From Smallanthus sonchifolius (lineage: Eukaryota; Streptophyta; Magnoliopsida; Asterales; Asteraceae), in assembly GCA_023525975.1 (NCBI GenBank), contig CM042046.1:40021501-40085500 (forward strand): a stretch of 64,000 nt of DNA. The letters are read 5' to 3'. Every line of letters starts with the position of its first letter. Position 1 is the stretch's first letter. Of this stretch, positions 10,872-21,094 are shown piece after piece. Made by a program: the position numbers and the translations under genes. Under the pieces are notes generated by a model that saw only the letters and a program-made list of their open reading frames with translations, was not told where the DNA came from and searched no databases.

Positions 10872-12021
10872 TGATGTAATGCTAAATAACCCCTGTTTAA
10901 GAGTCTAATTCGTATAGTTTTAAGCGTTTAGTTTTGTACTTTGAGTATGTTTTATGTGCGTTTGGTATTCTTGTGTCTTACAGGTTAAGCATGCTTATTG
11001 AGCGGGGAACACGAGCCTTAATCAAGAGGATAGCAGCGTACACGGGGACCAGAGAAGCAAAATAAAGAAAATCGTGAATTTATGGTCTTCGCGGGAGAAA
11101 AGGTTCGCGACATGCGAGGGCCCTGAAAAGCCAGCCCGACTAATTTGTTCTTCGTGGTACGCGAAGAATGCTTGGGTTTGGTTTGCGGTACGCGAGGAAA
11201 GGAAATTTCAGCAAATTAAACCTAATTGCAATTATAAGCCATTTGGGAGTCCATTGTCGAATTACTTTTGCATTAAGCCGTTCCAGAGCATCCTAGAGGC
11301 GATCTTGGGTGAAAAAGCTTCAATCTTTCATCATTGTTCATGCTAGATCAAGTTCTACTAATCGTTGAAGCTTCCATGACATCCATGACGCTAAACACTT
11401 TGTGCTCATTCCCGGGAGGACGGTCAGTGATAATAGGTGTGCTCAATTAGATTTTATTAGTGTTTGGCTGCAAACTTTGTTGGATCTTTGATTTACTTTT
11501 TTTGTTGGTTTGATTCGTATGATTAAACAAACCCGTTACTTTGTTTATTGAGAAACTTCTAGTATTTTGGTTTTAATATCATTAACAAGTAGTTACCTTT
11601 TAGTATTGTGATTGTGGTTTGGTGATTGTGTTGATTATTATTCGTGTGTGTCATTAGTTGGTCTTGTATCGACAATCAACACATTCCGGTATTTAGTCTT
11701 GCAATTATTTATCAGTCGAGTCATCTAAGTGACCTATGTCTATGTGGATTCCAATTTGATATTATCTAATTACATGTCGTGCTTCATAACCTAAATCCTA
11801 GGAATGGTCCTTGTTTTCTAATTGTTTTTACAAACCTCAAATCCATTCGTTTGTCTTTGCATGCAAGTTGTCTCTAATCACTTAAGTTATTAGTAGTTTT
11901 CATAATTAACATTGTCCACGAATTCCCTGTGGATACGACACCCTACTTCATTATACTACAATCTAAGGTAGCTAGGGATTAGAATTAGCATTGTTTTTTA
12001 TTAACCTTGACAACGCAATCA
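10872..12021 (+). mobile_element. Solo LTR, ~1.1-kb family, copy 2
   Basis: Begins TGATGTAATGCTAAATAACC, ends CTTGACAACGCAATCA; flanks are TATGG and TATAG (4 of 5 identical). The uninterrupted homologue near 890 in copy A has no such insert, which confirms the boundaries. It contains the CpG-rich palindromic boxes near 11080-11200 and the GAATTCCCTGTGGATACGAC block near 11915. Confidence 0.8.
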
Positions 12022-12420
12022 TATAGTCATCGGATACCAAGAACCCGAGAGATTCAAGCTTATCAAGCTAATAGCTCGAGCCGACGACCTGTAACAATGC
12101 ACTTGTCAATTTCACGAGCTACGAAAAGGAGGGAAACACCACTCGTTCGCCCTTGGATTTCGTGTACCTTCGAATTAATTTCGAGCTCGTTGTTGGTCAG
12201 CTTCACGAGCTACGAGTGTATGAAACCTCCAAGCCACTTTTCAAGGAATCCCCTTGACTTACATCTTTGTCAAATTAGTTATGAGTGTACGAAACCTCCA
12301 AGCTACTTTTCAAGGAATCCCCTTGATTTACATTTTTTTCACATTAAGAGGAAGACTTCCAACATACAGATGATCACCAAAATGATATTGGCATTTCATT
12401 GAAGATCAGGTGCTCGTCAT
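12022..12420. repeat. Third repeat copy, right part, with 66-bp tandem duplication
   Basis: Resumes the match to copy A (GATTCAAGCTTATCAAGCTA; CAATTTCACGAGCTACGAAA, about 900-1010). Within it, 12205-12270 and 12272-12336 are tandem copies carrying GAAACCTCCAAGC(C/T)ACTTTT and AAGGAATCCCCTTGA. The apparent 131-codon ORF from 12007 is produced by this duplication and has no recognisable domain. Confidence 0.6.
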
Positions 12421-12466
12421 CGGGAATATCTGCCCCATCCCAGATCTTGGACTTATAGCAAATGAT

Positions 12467-12660
12467 TAGTTTGATTTTATTACAATTATGTTAATAAGAT
12501 GTCATAGTTGTCAAATTCGTTGTGTTCATTCATATTTCTTGGATCCACCATAAATTCCATACGTATGTGTCCATTAGATTAGTTTGATTTTTTTTTTATA
12601 TTTATGTTAATAAGATGACATAGTGGTTAGATTCGATGTGCTCATTCATACTGTTTGCAA
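12467..12660. repeat. ~110-bp tandem duplication in AT-rich DNA
   Basis: TTAGTTTGATTTTATTACAA with ATGTTAATAAGATGTCATAG recurs about 110 bp later as TTAGTTTGATTTTTTTTTTA with ATGTTAATAAGATGACATAG; each is followed by a CATTCATA stretch. No gene is visible. From 12660 to 13126 the sequence is AT-rich; AGTGGCGGACCTACCC at 12702 resembles a common plant TIR-element start, but I could not find the partner end. Confidence 0.55.
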
Positions 12661-13126
12661 GGCGGTGTGGGTATAGATGATCCCTTAACGGGATGAAAGT
12701 AACAGTGGCGGACCTACCCTCTAACACGTTCGACCGGCGCCCATGAAAAAAAGTATTTTTCATATATGTGGTATATTTCTGAGCGACCCCTAGAAATTTG
12801 TCATATATGTGGCATATTTTTGAAAGAAAAAAAATAGATTTTTAATTTTATAAATAAAAAACCAATTATAAATTAAGTAACCAATATAAAACTTAATTAT
12901 TAAATCTATTACTAATCAATTGCCGCGTATTGTTATTTGCTTAAATATTTTATTAGGTTTAAAAAATTAAAACGGGTATTGAGTTTGTTTATAGGTTTTG
13001 GGGGCTGTGGATGGGAGGAGAACTCCACAATTATGCGTGCTCAGGTGGGAATAGTACAAATTGAGAAGTCCCACCCGAGCAACCAAAAAGAAATTTGTGA
13101 GTTCAACGGGCAATATTGGTGATACG

Positions 13127-14201
13127 TGATGTAATTCCAAATAACCCCCGTTAATGAGTCTGTTATGTATAGTTTTAAGCGTTTAGCTTTGTGCTTTGAG
13201 TCGTTTTATGTGCATTTGGTACTAGTATGTCTTACAGGTTAAGGTGCTAAATGAGTAGAATTTGAGAAGTAATCAAGAGGATAACAACATACACGGGGGA
13301 CCAGAGAAACAAAAGAAGAAACCATGAAATTATGCCCACCGACTATTTTGTTCTTCACGGTACGCGAAGAATTTTTGATTTTGGTTCGCGGTACGCTAAG
13401 ACTTGTATTTTCGGCAAATTAAAACTAATTTCAATTATAAGCCATGTGGGAGTCCATTGTCGAATTACTTTTACATTCAGCCGTTCCAGAGCATACCAAA
13501 GGCGATTTTTGGTGAAAAGGCTTCAATCTTTCTTATCTGTTCATGCTAGATCGATCTATACTAATCATTGAAATGATGACCATGAGCGGCTAATCCACCT
13601 GTGGTTGTTTCCGGGTGTAGGATTGATCTTTTAAGGTGATGCTATCTAATTCATACTGATTTGGTGTAGGATTTGTGTAATCATTTGGTTATTTGAATTC
13701 TATAGTTTGCTTTGTTAGACTAAACACTTTGGTTTATTGAATTATTGCATGCATCAGTTTTTCGGTTTTATATCGTGAACCATTGTTTGTTTATGTTTGA
13801 TATTCTGAACCGGTGATTAACTATTAAGTAATTAACTTGTGTCAAGTATCCAGTTTTATAATAGTTGCTCAACACGGTCACTATATTGGTTGTTAATTAT
13901 TTGTCACTTAGTAAAACGGGTCATGTCTATGTGACTTCCAATTAGTACAAACCAGTGATCACTAAACTTACAATATGAACCCGGAAGCAATTCGTTTTCT
14001 CATAACTGTTTTCAAAGTATTTAAAGTTCGCTGCTTTTTAATATGATTTTCTAAATTAATTAAAGTTTAAAGTAGTTTTCTTAATTGACACTTTCCACGA
14101 ATTCCCTGTGGATACGACACCCTACTTCATTATACTACAGTCTAAAGTAGCTAGGGATTAAGTTTAAAATATATTTTTGATTGACCTTGACAACGCGATC
14201 A
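13127..14201 (+). mobile_element. Solo LTR, ~1.1-kb family, copy 3
   Basis: Begins TGATGTAATTCCAAATAACC, ends CTTGACAACGCGATCA, flanked by ATACG and GTACG (4 of 5 identical). It shares TTCTTCACGGTACGCGAAGA and the GAATTCCCTGTGGATACGAC segment with copy 2, and has a smaller CpG-rich zone. No coding capacity. Confidence 0.75.
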
Positions 14202-14506
14202 GTACGAGAGGCCCGATGTTACAAAAATGGTTTGAGTTCTTATTGCTATTTTGATGATCTAGTTCTTCTGAAAGATAAATTTAGTGTCATGTTTTATCAA
14301 CCCTGATTTGTATGTCTGATTATCTTGAAATTATATAACAAAGAATAAGTTACCATCTTTTTCCAAGTAGGCTTTTGTCATTCAAGAATCAAGATTGACT
14401 TGGTGTAAGGTTTTCAAAGAACAAAATTCTTCTTCACTATTATTGCAAAAATAGCTTAATTCATAATGATGATGCATTGATGGGGCTGTTTTTCTTGAAA
14501 CATTAA

Positions 14507-14960
14507 GGGTCTGTTTGGTATGAGATAATGGAATGGACGAGTGAATAGAATGGACGAATGAATGGAATGGACGAGGGAAACGAATGGATCATTACCATTC
14601 CATTGTCATGTTTGGTTACCCCATAGAAATGAAATAAATCATTACTTAGTGTTATTTGTTAAGAGGGAAAAGACGATGAATGAAATACAATCCATGAAAA
14701 GATAAATAAATACCCTAGGATAATAAGGTCATGGGTCGGGTAACGGGTCAAGGCATGGGATGGGTAATGGTTCTGGTCATGGTTCGGGTAACTAATTAAA
14801 CAAATTCATTCAATTACTTAAAGGAATGGAAAAAAAACCCTCCCCAAGGAATGAAGATCATTAAAATGGACATTTTTAGTTACCAAACATGTTTCTATTT
14901 CATTCCGACGTAATGACTCATTCCGTTGCATCGTCCATTCATGCATACCAAACACAACCT
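14507..14960. mobile_element. PIF/Harbinger-like MITE
   Basis: Left end GGGTCTGTTTGGTATGAG, right end CATGCATACCAAACACAACC, the familiar GTTTGGTA terminal inverted repeat of Tourist-like MITEs. Arms near both ends are rich in GGAATGGA and ATTCCATT words. I could not confirm a 3-bp target duplication (the left flank is TAA). It sits about 65 bp before a COBRA-like exon relic. Confidence 0.6.
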
Positions 14961-15019
14961 CGGGGATTTTCCATTTGATATCTATGATGGATTATTTATC
15001 AAATCGCATTCTTCTTTAC

Positions 15020-15083
15020 TTGCAGAAGCCTATGATGCACTTGACCCGAATGAAAATATCACAATCAAGTGGGACATTATCAA
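15020..15083 (+). pseudogene. COBRA-like protein exon relic
   Basis: A splice-acceptor-like CTTTACTTGCAG (to about 15024) is followed by a frame reading EAYDALDPNENITIKWDII. This matches the first conserved block of COBRA-family GPI-anchored cell-wall proteins, whose usual sequence is EAYDALDPNGNITIKWD; here the Gly is Glu. The next conserved words (SWTPDGYV) are absent and the frame continues into unrelated sequence. COBRA proteins are about 430-460 residues with an N-terminal signal and C-terminal anchor, neither present. I infer a single-exon fragment, not a working gene. Confidence 0.7.
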
Positions 15084-15499
15084 GGTCGGCTTAGAGGGTG
15101 ATGCGGGTGGTGCCGCGGTATCGGGGCATGTTTACGAGTGGAGCATAAATTTTAAAAAAAATATATATATATATTATAAAAAAAATTAAATAACTTATAA
15201 ATTCTATAAAATTTATAAAATTTAGGGGCAATTTTTTTTAATTGAAATCCAACCCAATAATACCCAATTTAATAGTTATACCCAAGCCAATAATACCAAA
15301 TGACCCAATCTTTATACATTTATCCAATGGTCATCCCAATTACACAAAACGTGCATATTGAGGAGGGAATGGGGGGCATTTTTTTATCACCGTATTATAG
15401 AATTTTTTTTATATACGTGCATATTATTGGGGGAGTTGAGGCATTTTTTATGTCAAGCCGGATACTTAATTTCTCAGGGACGCCCCTAGACATTATTAG

Positions 15500-16400
15500 T
15501 TACCTCGGTGTGACTTGAACCAACACACCCTTTAACAAGTGGCGATTTAATCAACTAAATATAATTAACCGGTTTTAATATAACTAATAATAACCAATCT
15601 AAACTGAAAGAATATGTATTCTAACATTCCCTCCTAATTTAGACTTACAAACTCTTGGAGGTATGGAGGGATCGATCTTTTGCATACGCATCATCTTCAA
15701 ATCTTCATGCTTCAACTTTCATTTCTTTGCACACCAACTGTTTGTTAAAGGATTATTGGATTTTAATAATCTCACATTTTACCAATTGGTCAATAATAAT
15801 CCCAACTGAGAATATTCTTAACACCAGTCCCTACTTTCAAACTAATTTTTTTACATTGGACCCCCATTAAAAAAACTTAACGCCGTTAGAGTTTATATGA
15901 CGTGGACATCTGCAAAACCGTCGGAAAGTCGAGCAAAGCTAGCAGTGGTCTCGTGTTGGCTTTTGAAATTGGCTTTGGTGGTGTTTAACTGGTCTCGTTA
16001 AACACCACCGTTGTTTCTGTTTAGACTTCCCGGACCCACGAGACCAGTTAAACACCGCCAGAGCCAATTTCAAAAGCCACCACGAGACCACTGCTAGCTT
16101 GGCTCGACTTTCCGACGGTTTGCAGATGTCCACGTCATATAAACTCTAACGGAGTTAAGTTTTTTTAACGAGGGGTTCAATGTAAAAAAATAGTTTGAAA
16201 GTAGGGACCGGTGGTAAAAATATTCTCAGTTAGAATTATTATTGGTCAATTGATAAAAGGAGGGATTATTAAAATCCAATAATCCTTTATTAAATTCAGG
16301 TCTTCATGGTTATAGGCACTTGTTTCTTCTTCCATTAGCTTCCTTTTCTTCATGGCTCCGTGAATCCATTCCATGACGTCGAGATACTTCACGTAGATGA
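15500..16400 (-). mobile_element. Copia-like remnant, heavily interrupted
   Basis: At 15621-15640 the plus strand reads TCTAACATTCCCTCCTAATT, the reverse complement of a polypurine tract followed by a TGTTAGA LTR start, as in minus-strand copia elements. The LTR's far boundary is not clear. The following 100 bp and 16290-16400 look like degraded internal sequence, divided by the fold-back element. No conserved pol motif survives, so the assignment is weak. Confidence 0.35.
15746..16289. mobile_element. Large fold-back element (two ~250-bp inverted arms)
   Basis: The left arm starts TAAAGGATTATTGGATTTTA and the right arm ends TAAAATCCAATAATCCTTTA. The arms stay complementary almost to the centre (GTTTAACTGGTCTCGT around 15982 against ACGAGACCAGTTAAAC around 16038), leaving a short loop. 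Arm identity looks above 90%. Internal ORFs are symmetrical artefacts. No target duplication was found; this could be a fold-back/Mutator-like MITE. Confidence 0.8.
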
Positions 16401-17138
16401 TGCTGAAAACTAGGCCCAAGAACACGGAATTTGATCTCAAAAGATCGACTCTTTCTTTGGTTTATTAAAACTCTTGACTTACAATTAATTACATAGACCC
16501 TAAGCATCTATTTATAATAAATAAGCCTTACTAATCCTATTCAAATACTACTCTCAATTATAATCTAATACTAACTCCAACAAACTAATAGATAAATATA
16601 ACTTTATCTAAGCATTCAAACTATTAATTAAATATTAATTAATTAACTAGTTCCGGATGACCCCCTTCAACTTTCACGTTCTTCCAAACCGGCCCCTCTT
16701 TCTTTCGTAAAATCAAGATTAACTTATTCATTCTCCCCCTTAATCTTGATTTAGACTTGTTTCTTGCTCTTTCCACGTTCTTTCTTCCTTGAACACTTCA
16801 GGAACTCATAGGTGCAATCTCGACTTTGAACTCTCTGGATACTATTTGATCAAGATTGAAGCGGGGTTAGCGCCGTAATCATCGATATTGAAACTCTTCC
16901 TTCCTTCTAAACATCAAGAAACAAGAGTTTTTGATAGCCTTCTTAACAAGATGAATCTTATTCTTCCTACTTCTTCTCTTTCTTCAGCCCTACAGCCAAA
17001 GGGCTGCTCCCCCTCGCGAAAGCTCTGATATCAATTGTTGAAACCAGGCCCAAGAACACGGAATTTGATCTCAAAAGGTCGACTCTTTTTTTGGTTTATT
17101 AAAACTCTTGACTTACAATTAATTACATAGACCCTAAG
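16401..17138 (-). mobile_element. Copia-type deletion derivative
   Basis: The left LTR is 16401-16730 (TGCTGAAAACTAGGCCCAAG..TTATTCA), followed by a reverse-complement polypurine tract TTCTCCCCCTTAAT. The right LTR begins at 17036 (TGTTGAAACCAGGCCCAAG) and matches the left for ~100 bp before being cut at 17138. Just inside it, 17034-17022 on the minus strand is TTGATATCAGAGC, a slightly changed initiator-Met primer binding site. Only about 290 bp of interior remain, with no gag or pol. It is a terminal-repeat miniature of TRIM type or a deletion product. Confidence 0.7.
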
Positions 17139-17913
17139 TGTAACAACCCAAAACTCGTAAATATAAGATGGGACACGTGTCGGTTGAGAAACGTGGCCAA
17201 AGAACCCAACCGGGTTCAAGGAATTTCATGTTTATACTTTATAGCAATTTTAGTTCTAAAAAATACTAAATCAAAAAAATAAAATATTTTGCTTGCTGTA
17301 AAAAATAATAATAATAAATAATCAATTGATTGTGTGGTAAACTCAACTTTTAAGTGGAGTAAAATTCTTTGTTTTTTTCTTTTACGTCTTTCATGGGTAA
17401 ATAATGAAAATAATTGATAAATAAAACTTCTTCAAGTTTCATGCAAAAGTTTTAAATTGAGCAAAACTTTTTCAATTAAAATTATTTAATAAAGTTACAA
17501 GTTTCAAGATACGAATAATAATCAAACTTGATGTCTTTCACTTTTATTGAAATTCTCTCTTAAAACTTTTTCTTCTTGCTTGTTCTTTCTCTGCGTATGT
17601 GATTTCTTCTTCCGCGTCACAGCAGAAAGTACGCTACTGTTTGGACATCGAAAGTGAAGAAGATTTGCTTGTAATGACAGCGAAAGTAAGAAGATCCGCT
17701 AGTACCACTAACGAAACAACTAAAAACGAAAAGTTTTTTGCAGGTACCCTAAAAACCATCTTGGCTAGCCATATTTCCGTATTTCCTCAAAAAATTCAAA
17801 AAAAATCAGATCCACACAGGTTTCTGATTTCCACACTAGCTCGCCTTCATGATATTATCCAAGGATCAAACGAAATATATGAAGAATTGATTTGCCAAAG
17901 ATTAACTTTTCAT
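17139..17913. other. Unresolved AT-rich block starting with an LTR-like motif
   Basis: TGTAACAACCCAAAACTCGT at 17139 looks like a gypsy LTR start and interrupts the preceding LTR, but no CA end or duplication could be matched. The block is AT-rich with a 105-codon plus-strand ORF from 17599 that resembles no family I know and has atypical composition. I see no gene. Confidence 0.3.
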
Positions 17914-19130
17914 TGATAATGAATTGTATATATACACAAGAACAAGAACGACGCATCGTTTTACAAAGATGCACCGATTCAACCTAAACTTAAACAAGGG
18001 TTTGACAAGTTTACCCCAACAAATACTAAGTAAACATACTTTGACGTAAATACATAGACACCCTACACTAATATTTAAGAGAGATTAATCCTAACATTCA
18101 CCCCTTAATCACGAACAAGTGGATCTTGAACACCGAGCAATTCCTGCATTGTAGCAAACTTGATTCAAGCCAATGCCTTTGTCAGAATGCCTGCCCTTTC
18201 TAGTTCTCCACTAATGTGTTCAACGACGATATGTTCATTTTCAACACATTCCCTTATGATGTGATAACTGGTGTGAATATGTTTGTTTCTTCCATGAAAC
18301 ACCAGGTTCTTCATTAACGTGGTAGCGGATATGTTGTCAACATATAGAGTAATCTTTTCTTCCTTCTATCCAGTGAGTTCACTAAGTAGTCTTTTCAGTC
18401 ATAGTGCTTGGCATGCTGCAACCATTGCTGCCATAAATTCATATTCACATGAAGAGAGTGCCACAGTTTGTTGCTTCTGTGTGCACCATTTTATGGGTGA
18501 CTTTCCAAAGTAAAACACTAATCCAGTAGTATGTTCCTTCTTCGGTATTAACTCCATAACTACTGTCACTATAGCCTGTTATTTTGCATCCTTCATTCCT
18601 TTTGTAAGTTATACCGTAGTCTTTTGTTCCTTTGATATAACGAAGGATTTGATGAATAGCCTTGAGATGATGCTCTTTAGGTTCTTGCATGAACCTACTA
18701 AAGAAACCAACTGAATAGGATAAGTCTAGTCTAGTATGAAGTAAATACCTTAGACAACTGATCAGACTTCGATATTCAGTGGGATCAATTGATTTTCCAC
18801 CATTGGTTTTAGTGAGTAGAGTACCGGGGTTCATTGGGATTTTGGTTTCATTACTTTGCATCATTACAACATTCTTTAGAATTTTAGTAATGTAACTGGA
18901 TTGCTTAATAGCTATTGTTAGTCTTGTTGTGAAGTCGTCGATGGTTTCATCGTCTTTCATTTGCAACTTATCAAATTCAGACTTGATACTTTGGAACCGT
19001 GCTAGTTGCAATTGATTGGCACCAACATGTTTATTTTTCAGTGTATCCCACACTTGTCTTGCAGTTTTACAATCTTGTATATGCAAGATTAAATCGTCGG
19101 GTATAGTATCACACACTTATCCTTTTTCAT
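17914..19130 (-). mobile_element. Copia element deletion derivative, one LTR retained
   Basis: 17914-18096 (TGATAATGAATTG..ATTAATCCTAACA) is a 183-bp LTR followed by the reverse-complement polypurine tract TTCACCCCTTA. To its right is a degraded minus-strand interior. The second LTR and the first part of gag are missing; the homology stops near 19130, shortly before a TIR element at 19170. Confidence 0.65.
18110..19116 (-). pseudogene. Gag fused in frame to RT tail and RNase H (copia)
   Basis: One open frame of about 220 codons starts in a gag UBN2-type segment (CDTIPDDLILHIQDC, then QVWDTLKNKHVGANQLQLAR, then DDETIDDFTTRL). With no break it passes into the region after reverse transcriptase (MNPGTLLTK, YRSLISCLRYLLHTRLDLSYSVGFFSRFM). 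The zinc knuckle, protease, integrase and the catalytic part of reverse transcriptase are deleted. Further downstream, in another frame, RNase H and tail words persist (SSCEYEFMAAMVAACQA, then YVDNISATTLM, then HGRNKHIHTSYHIIREC) with stops. It is a retroelement relic; no function can be assigned to the chance fusion. Confidence 0.75.
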
Positions 19131-19169
19131 TTTCGTACTAGTTTCAGCGGTGGGTTCTATTGTTTTCCA

Positions 19170-19824
19170 CAATGTTTTGAAACCCGTACCGTACCCCGGG
19201 ACCTGGAGAGTAGAGCGGTCCGGTTTAGTGTGTTGAAACGGGCCTGCAGCGAGCCGGCTGGTCGGAACGGGAAACCGATATTAGAGTGCGGTTGGACCGG
19301 TTTAAACAACTCCAGTGGAAAAGTTCGCCGGATCGGATTCCGAACGGATTAGTCGGATGACAGAGATGAAAAGAAGTGGCTTTGAAGCTGGAGTGTTGAT
19401 TTGTTGCCGGCGGTGGTGAGCGGGGTCGTTTGGTGGCGGCGGTAACGAAGTAGATGTGGTGGTGTTGCCGGATGTGGTGAGACTTCATGCAGATCTGGTG
19501 GTTAGCGCAGGTGGTGGACTGGTGGTGCTGCTGATCGTGGAGAGACCCCGGACAGACGAGAATTTGGAGAAATCAGAAGTGAACAATGAAGAAAGAGGCG
19601 GCTAGCATGTTTCTACTTTTATATCTAGGTTAAATCATGTTTTTCAAAAAGAACCTTAATAAATCTGGATATGTTATCTCCAGCCCCTCAATAACTTATT
19701 TTTGTACACTTTTTCGTTTGAAAACTATATATATATTATAATGTTATTCGGTTCTTAAATCCGGTCCGACCAGTGAACCGGTAAGACTACCGGTTCGATG
19801 TCCGGTCCGGTTTTGAAAACATTG
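19170..19824. mobile_element. Short TIR element, possibly hAT-like
   Basis: Ends CAATGTTTTGAAACCCG and CCGGTTTTGAAAACATTG are inverted repeats of about 14 bp; subterminal CCGGTTC and ACCGGT words recur on both sides. Flanks GTTTTCCA and GTTTTAGC agree at 5 of 8 positions, so an 8-bp duplication is suggested but unproven. The first 450 bp are much more GC-rich than the surroundings. No transposase is present. Confidence 0.45.
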
Positions 19825-20421
19825 GTTTTAGCATTTTCTCAAGAACAATTTCCATGAAACAATAGGCTAAATTTGAATTTACATTTTTAAGAATTTTTCT
19901 AGTCAAATATCCATTTTCGTATTTTTCCCTTATTTTAAGTTAGTTTTGGGTTTTATGTGTAGGACTAAACCCACGAGGCTAAGTTGATTGAAGGAGTTCA
20001 TAAAATATAGATGGGAGTTTAAAGTGATCCATATAAATTCTGAATTTAGAAGATCAATTGGGTTGCAATGAAAATTAGCTAAGCCATAGTCAACTAGTTT
20101 TATACCCGGGGCGCTTTGACATATTTTCTAATATGGAATAGCTGTCTTTTATTGAATGGTAAGCAAAATCAGACAAGGTGTATGTATTAATGATTTTTGA
20201 ATGTATAAAAGCCTTTCATTTGTACTTCAACGTCGTCCATAATTTCTCAAAAGTTCGTGCCAGTCTAAATCTATAGGGAAAACCGCATATTTAATAAAAC
20301 AACCAATATAGATCTAAACCAGATCATCAAGTAGTTACAATCAAATTTATATTGACAAGCATAAGTTAGCATATCCTCACTTGAATTGCATGTATGAAAA
20401 GAAAACAATAAATGGATTTAC

Positions 20422-20491
20422 CTTTTGCATTTCAAAACCAAGGAGCTCAATCTCCCATTGAACATGAGCTCCTTCAGGAACATTAGCTAGC
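20422..20491 (-). pseudogene. Captured exon of an FKBP-type isomerase (PASTICCINO1-like)
   Basis: A 70-nt exon bounded by ATTAG acceptor and GGTAAA donor encodes ANVPEGAHVQWEIELLGFEM. This word closes an FKBP domain in plant multidomain FKBPs and best resembles PASTICCINO1, where EGAHVQWEIELLGFE precedes the TPR region. The following exons expected for PAS1 (KDWTGLNF, TPR repeats) are not found downstream. Only this one exon was carried. The frame within it is open. Confidence 0.7.
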
Positions 20492-20865
20492 CTAATCACA
20501 TTATAAATTAAGAAAAACAAAAAAACTGGTACTTAAGTATTTAAAAAAAAAACTGGCAAAGGAACTGCAAGAATGAAGAGCATAAGTGTCTGAAACAACC
20601 ATTTGTTAACCGAAAACAATGTCAAAGGTCAGACGCATGAAGTAACAATCACATTAACAGGTAAAATCTTCACATATTTAGGCATACTATTAAAGGCTCA
20701 AATGATAAATAGAAATCACAATTTAGGCGTAACTCTGTTAATAAGTAGAAGCGGAATCAAATACTTAAACTTCAAAATGTTCTTCATAAAAAAAGTTACT
20801 AACCGACTCGAAATTAACAAACGTATCAGGAATCAGAAATTAATAGGGTAAGATCAATCTCATAC

Positions 20866-21037
20866 TGCTTCTCTCCATCTTGTTTAAAAAATACAGACCG
20901 AAATACAGGGGGGATCGAGCAGCCAACACCAACTTATGGGCATGAAATTTTTATCCAGCCACAGTAGAAATCAAATCTGGAATACCGAGTGAAGCAAGTC
21001 TTTGCAGCTCTCCCATATTTATGGTCTTTCTTGAAAG
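20866..21037 (-). pseudogene. Captured BTB/POZ domain fragment (BTB-MATH type)
   Basis: The minus-strand frame reads GELQRLASLGIPDLISTVAG, a stop codon, then KFHAHKLVLAARSPLYF. The second half is the signature of plant MATH-BTB proteins (EKFHAHKLVLAARSPVF), substrate adaptors of CUL3 ubiquitin ligases. The stop replaces the residue before KFHAH, probably a Glu codon changed to TAA. An acceptor-like GTAATGTAG precedes 21037. The remaining BTB core and the MATH domain are absent. Confidence 0.75.
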
Positions 21038-21094
21038 CTACATTACACATAAGTAAACAGATAAACTTAATGCACACGCTAGCATATTAAGAAA

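Noticed and set aside
15939..16133. Minus-strand ORF across the fold-back centre
   Set aside because: It is generated by the inverted arms and reads through the loop; no protein similarity.
20603..20851. 82-codon plus-strand ORF in the capture element
   Set aside because: No recognisable motif, opposite strand to every captured exon, and AT-driven composition.
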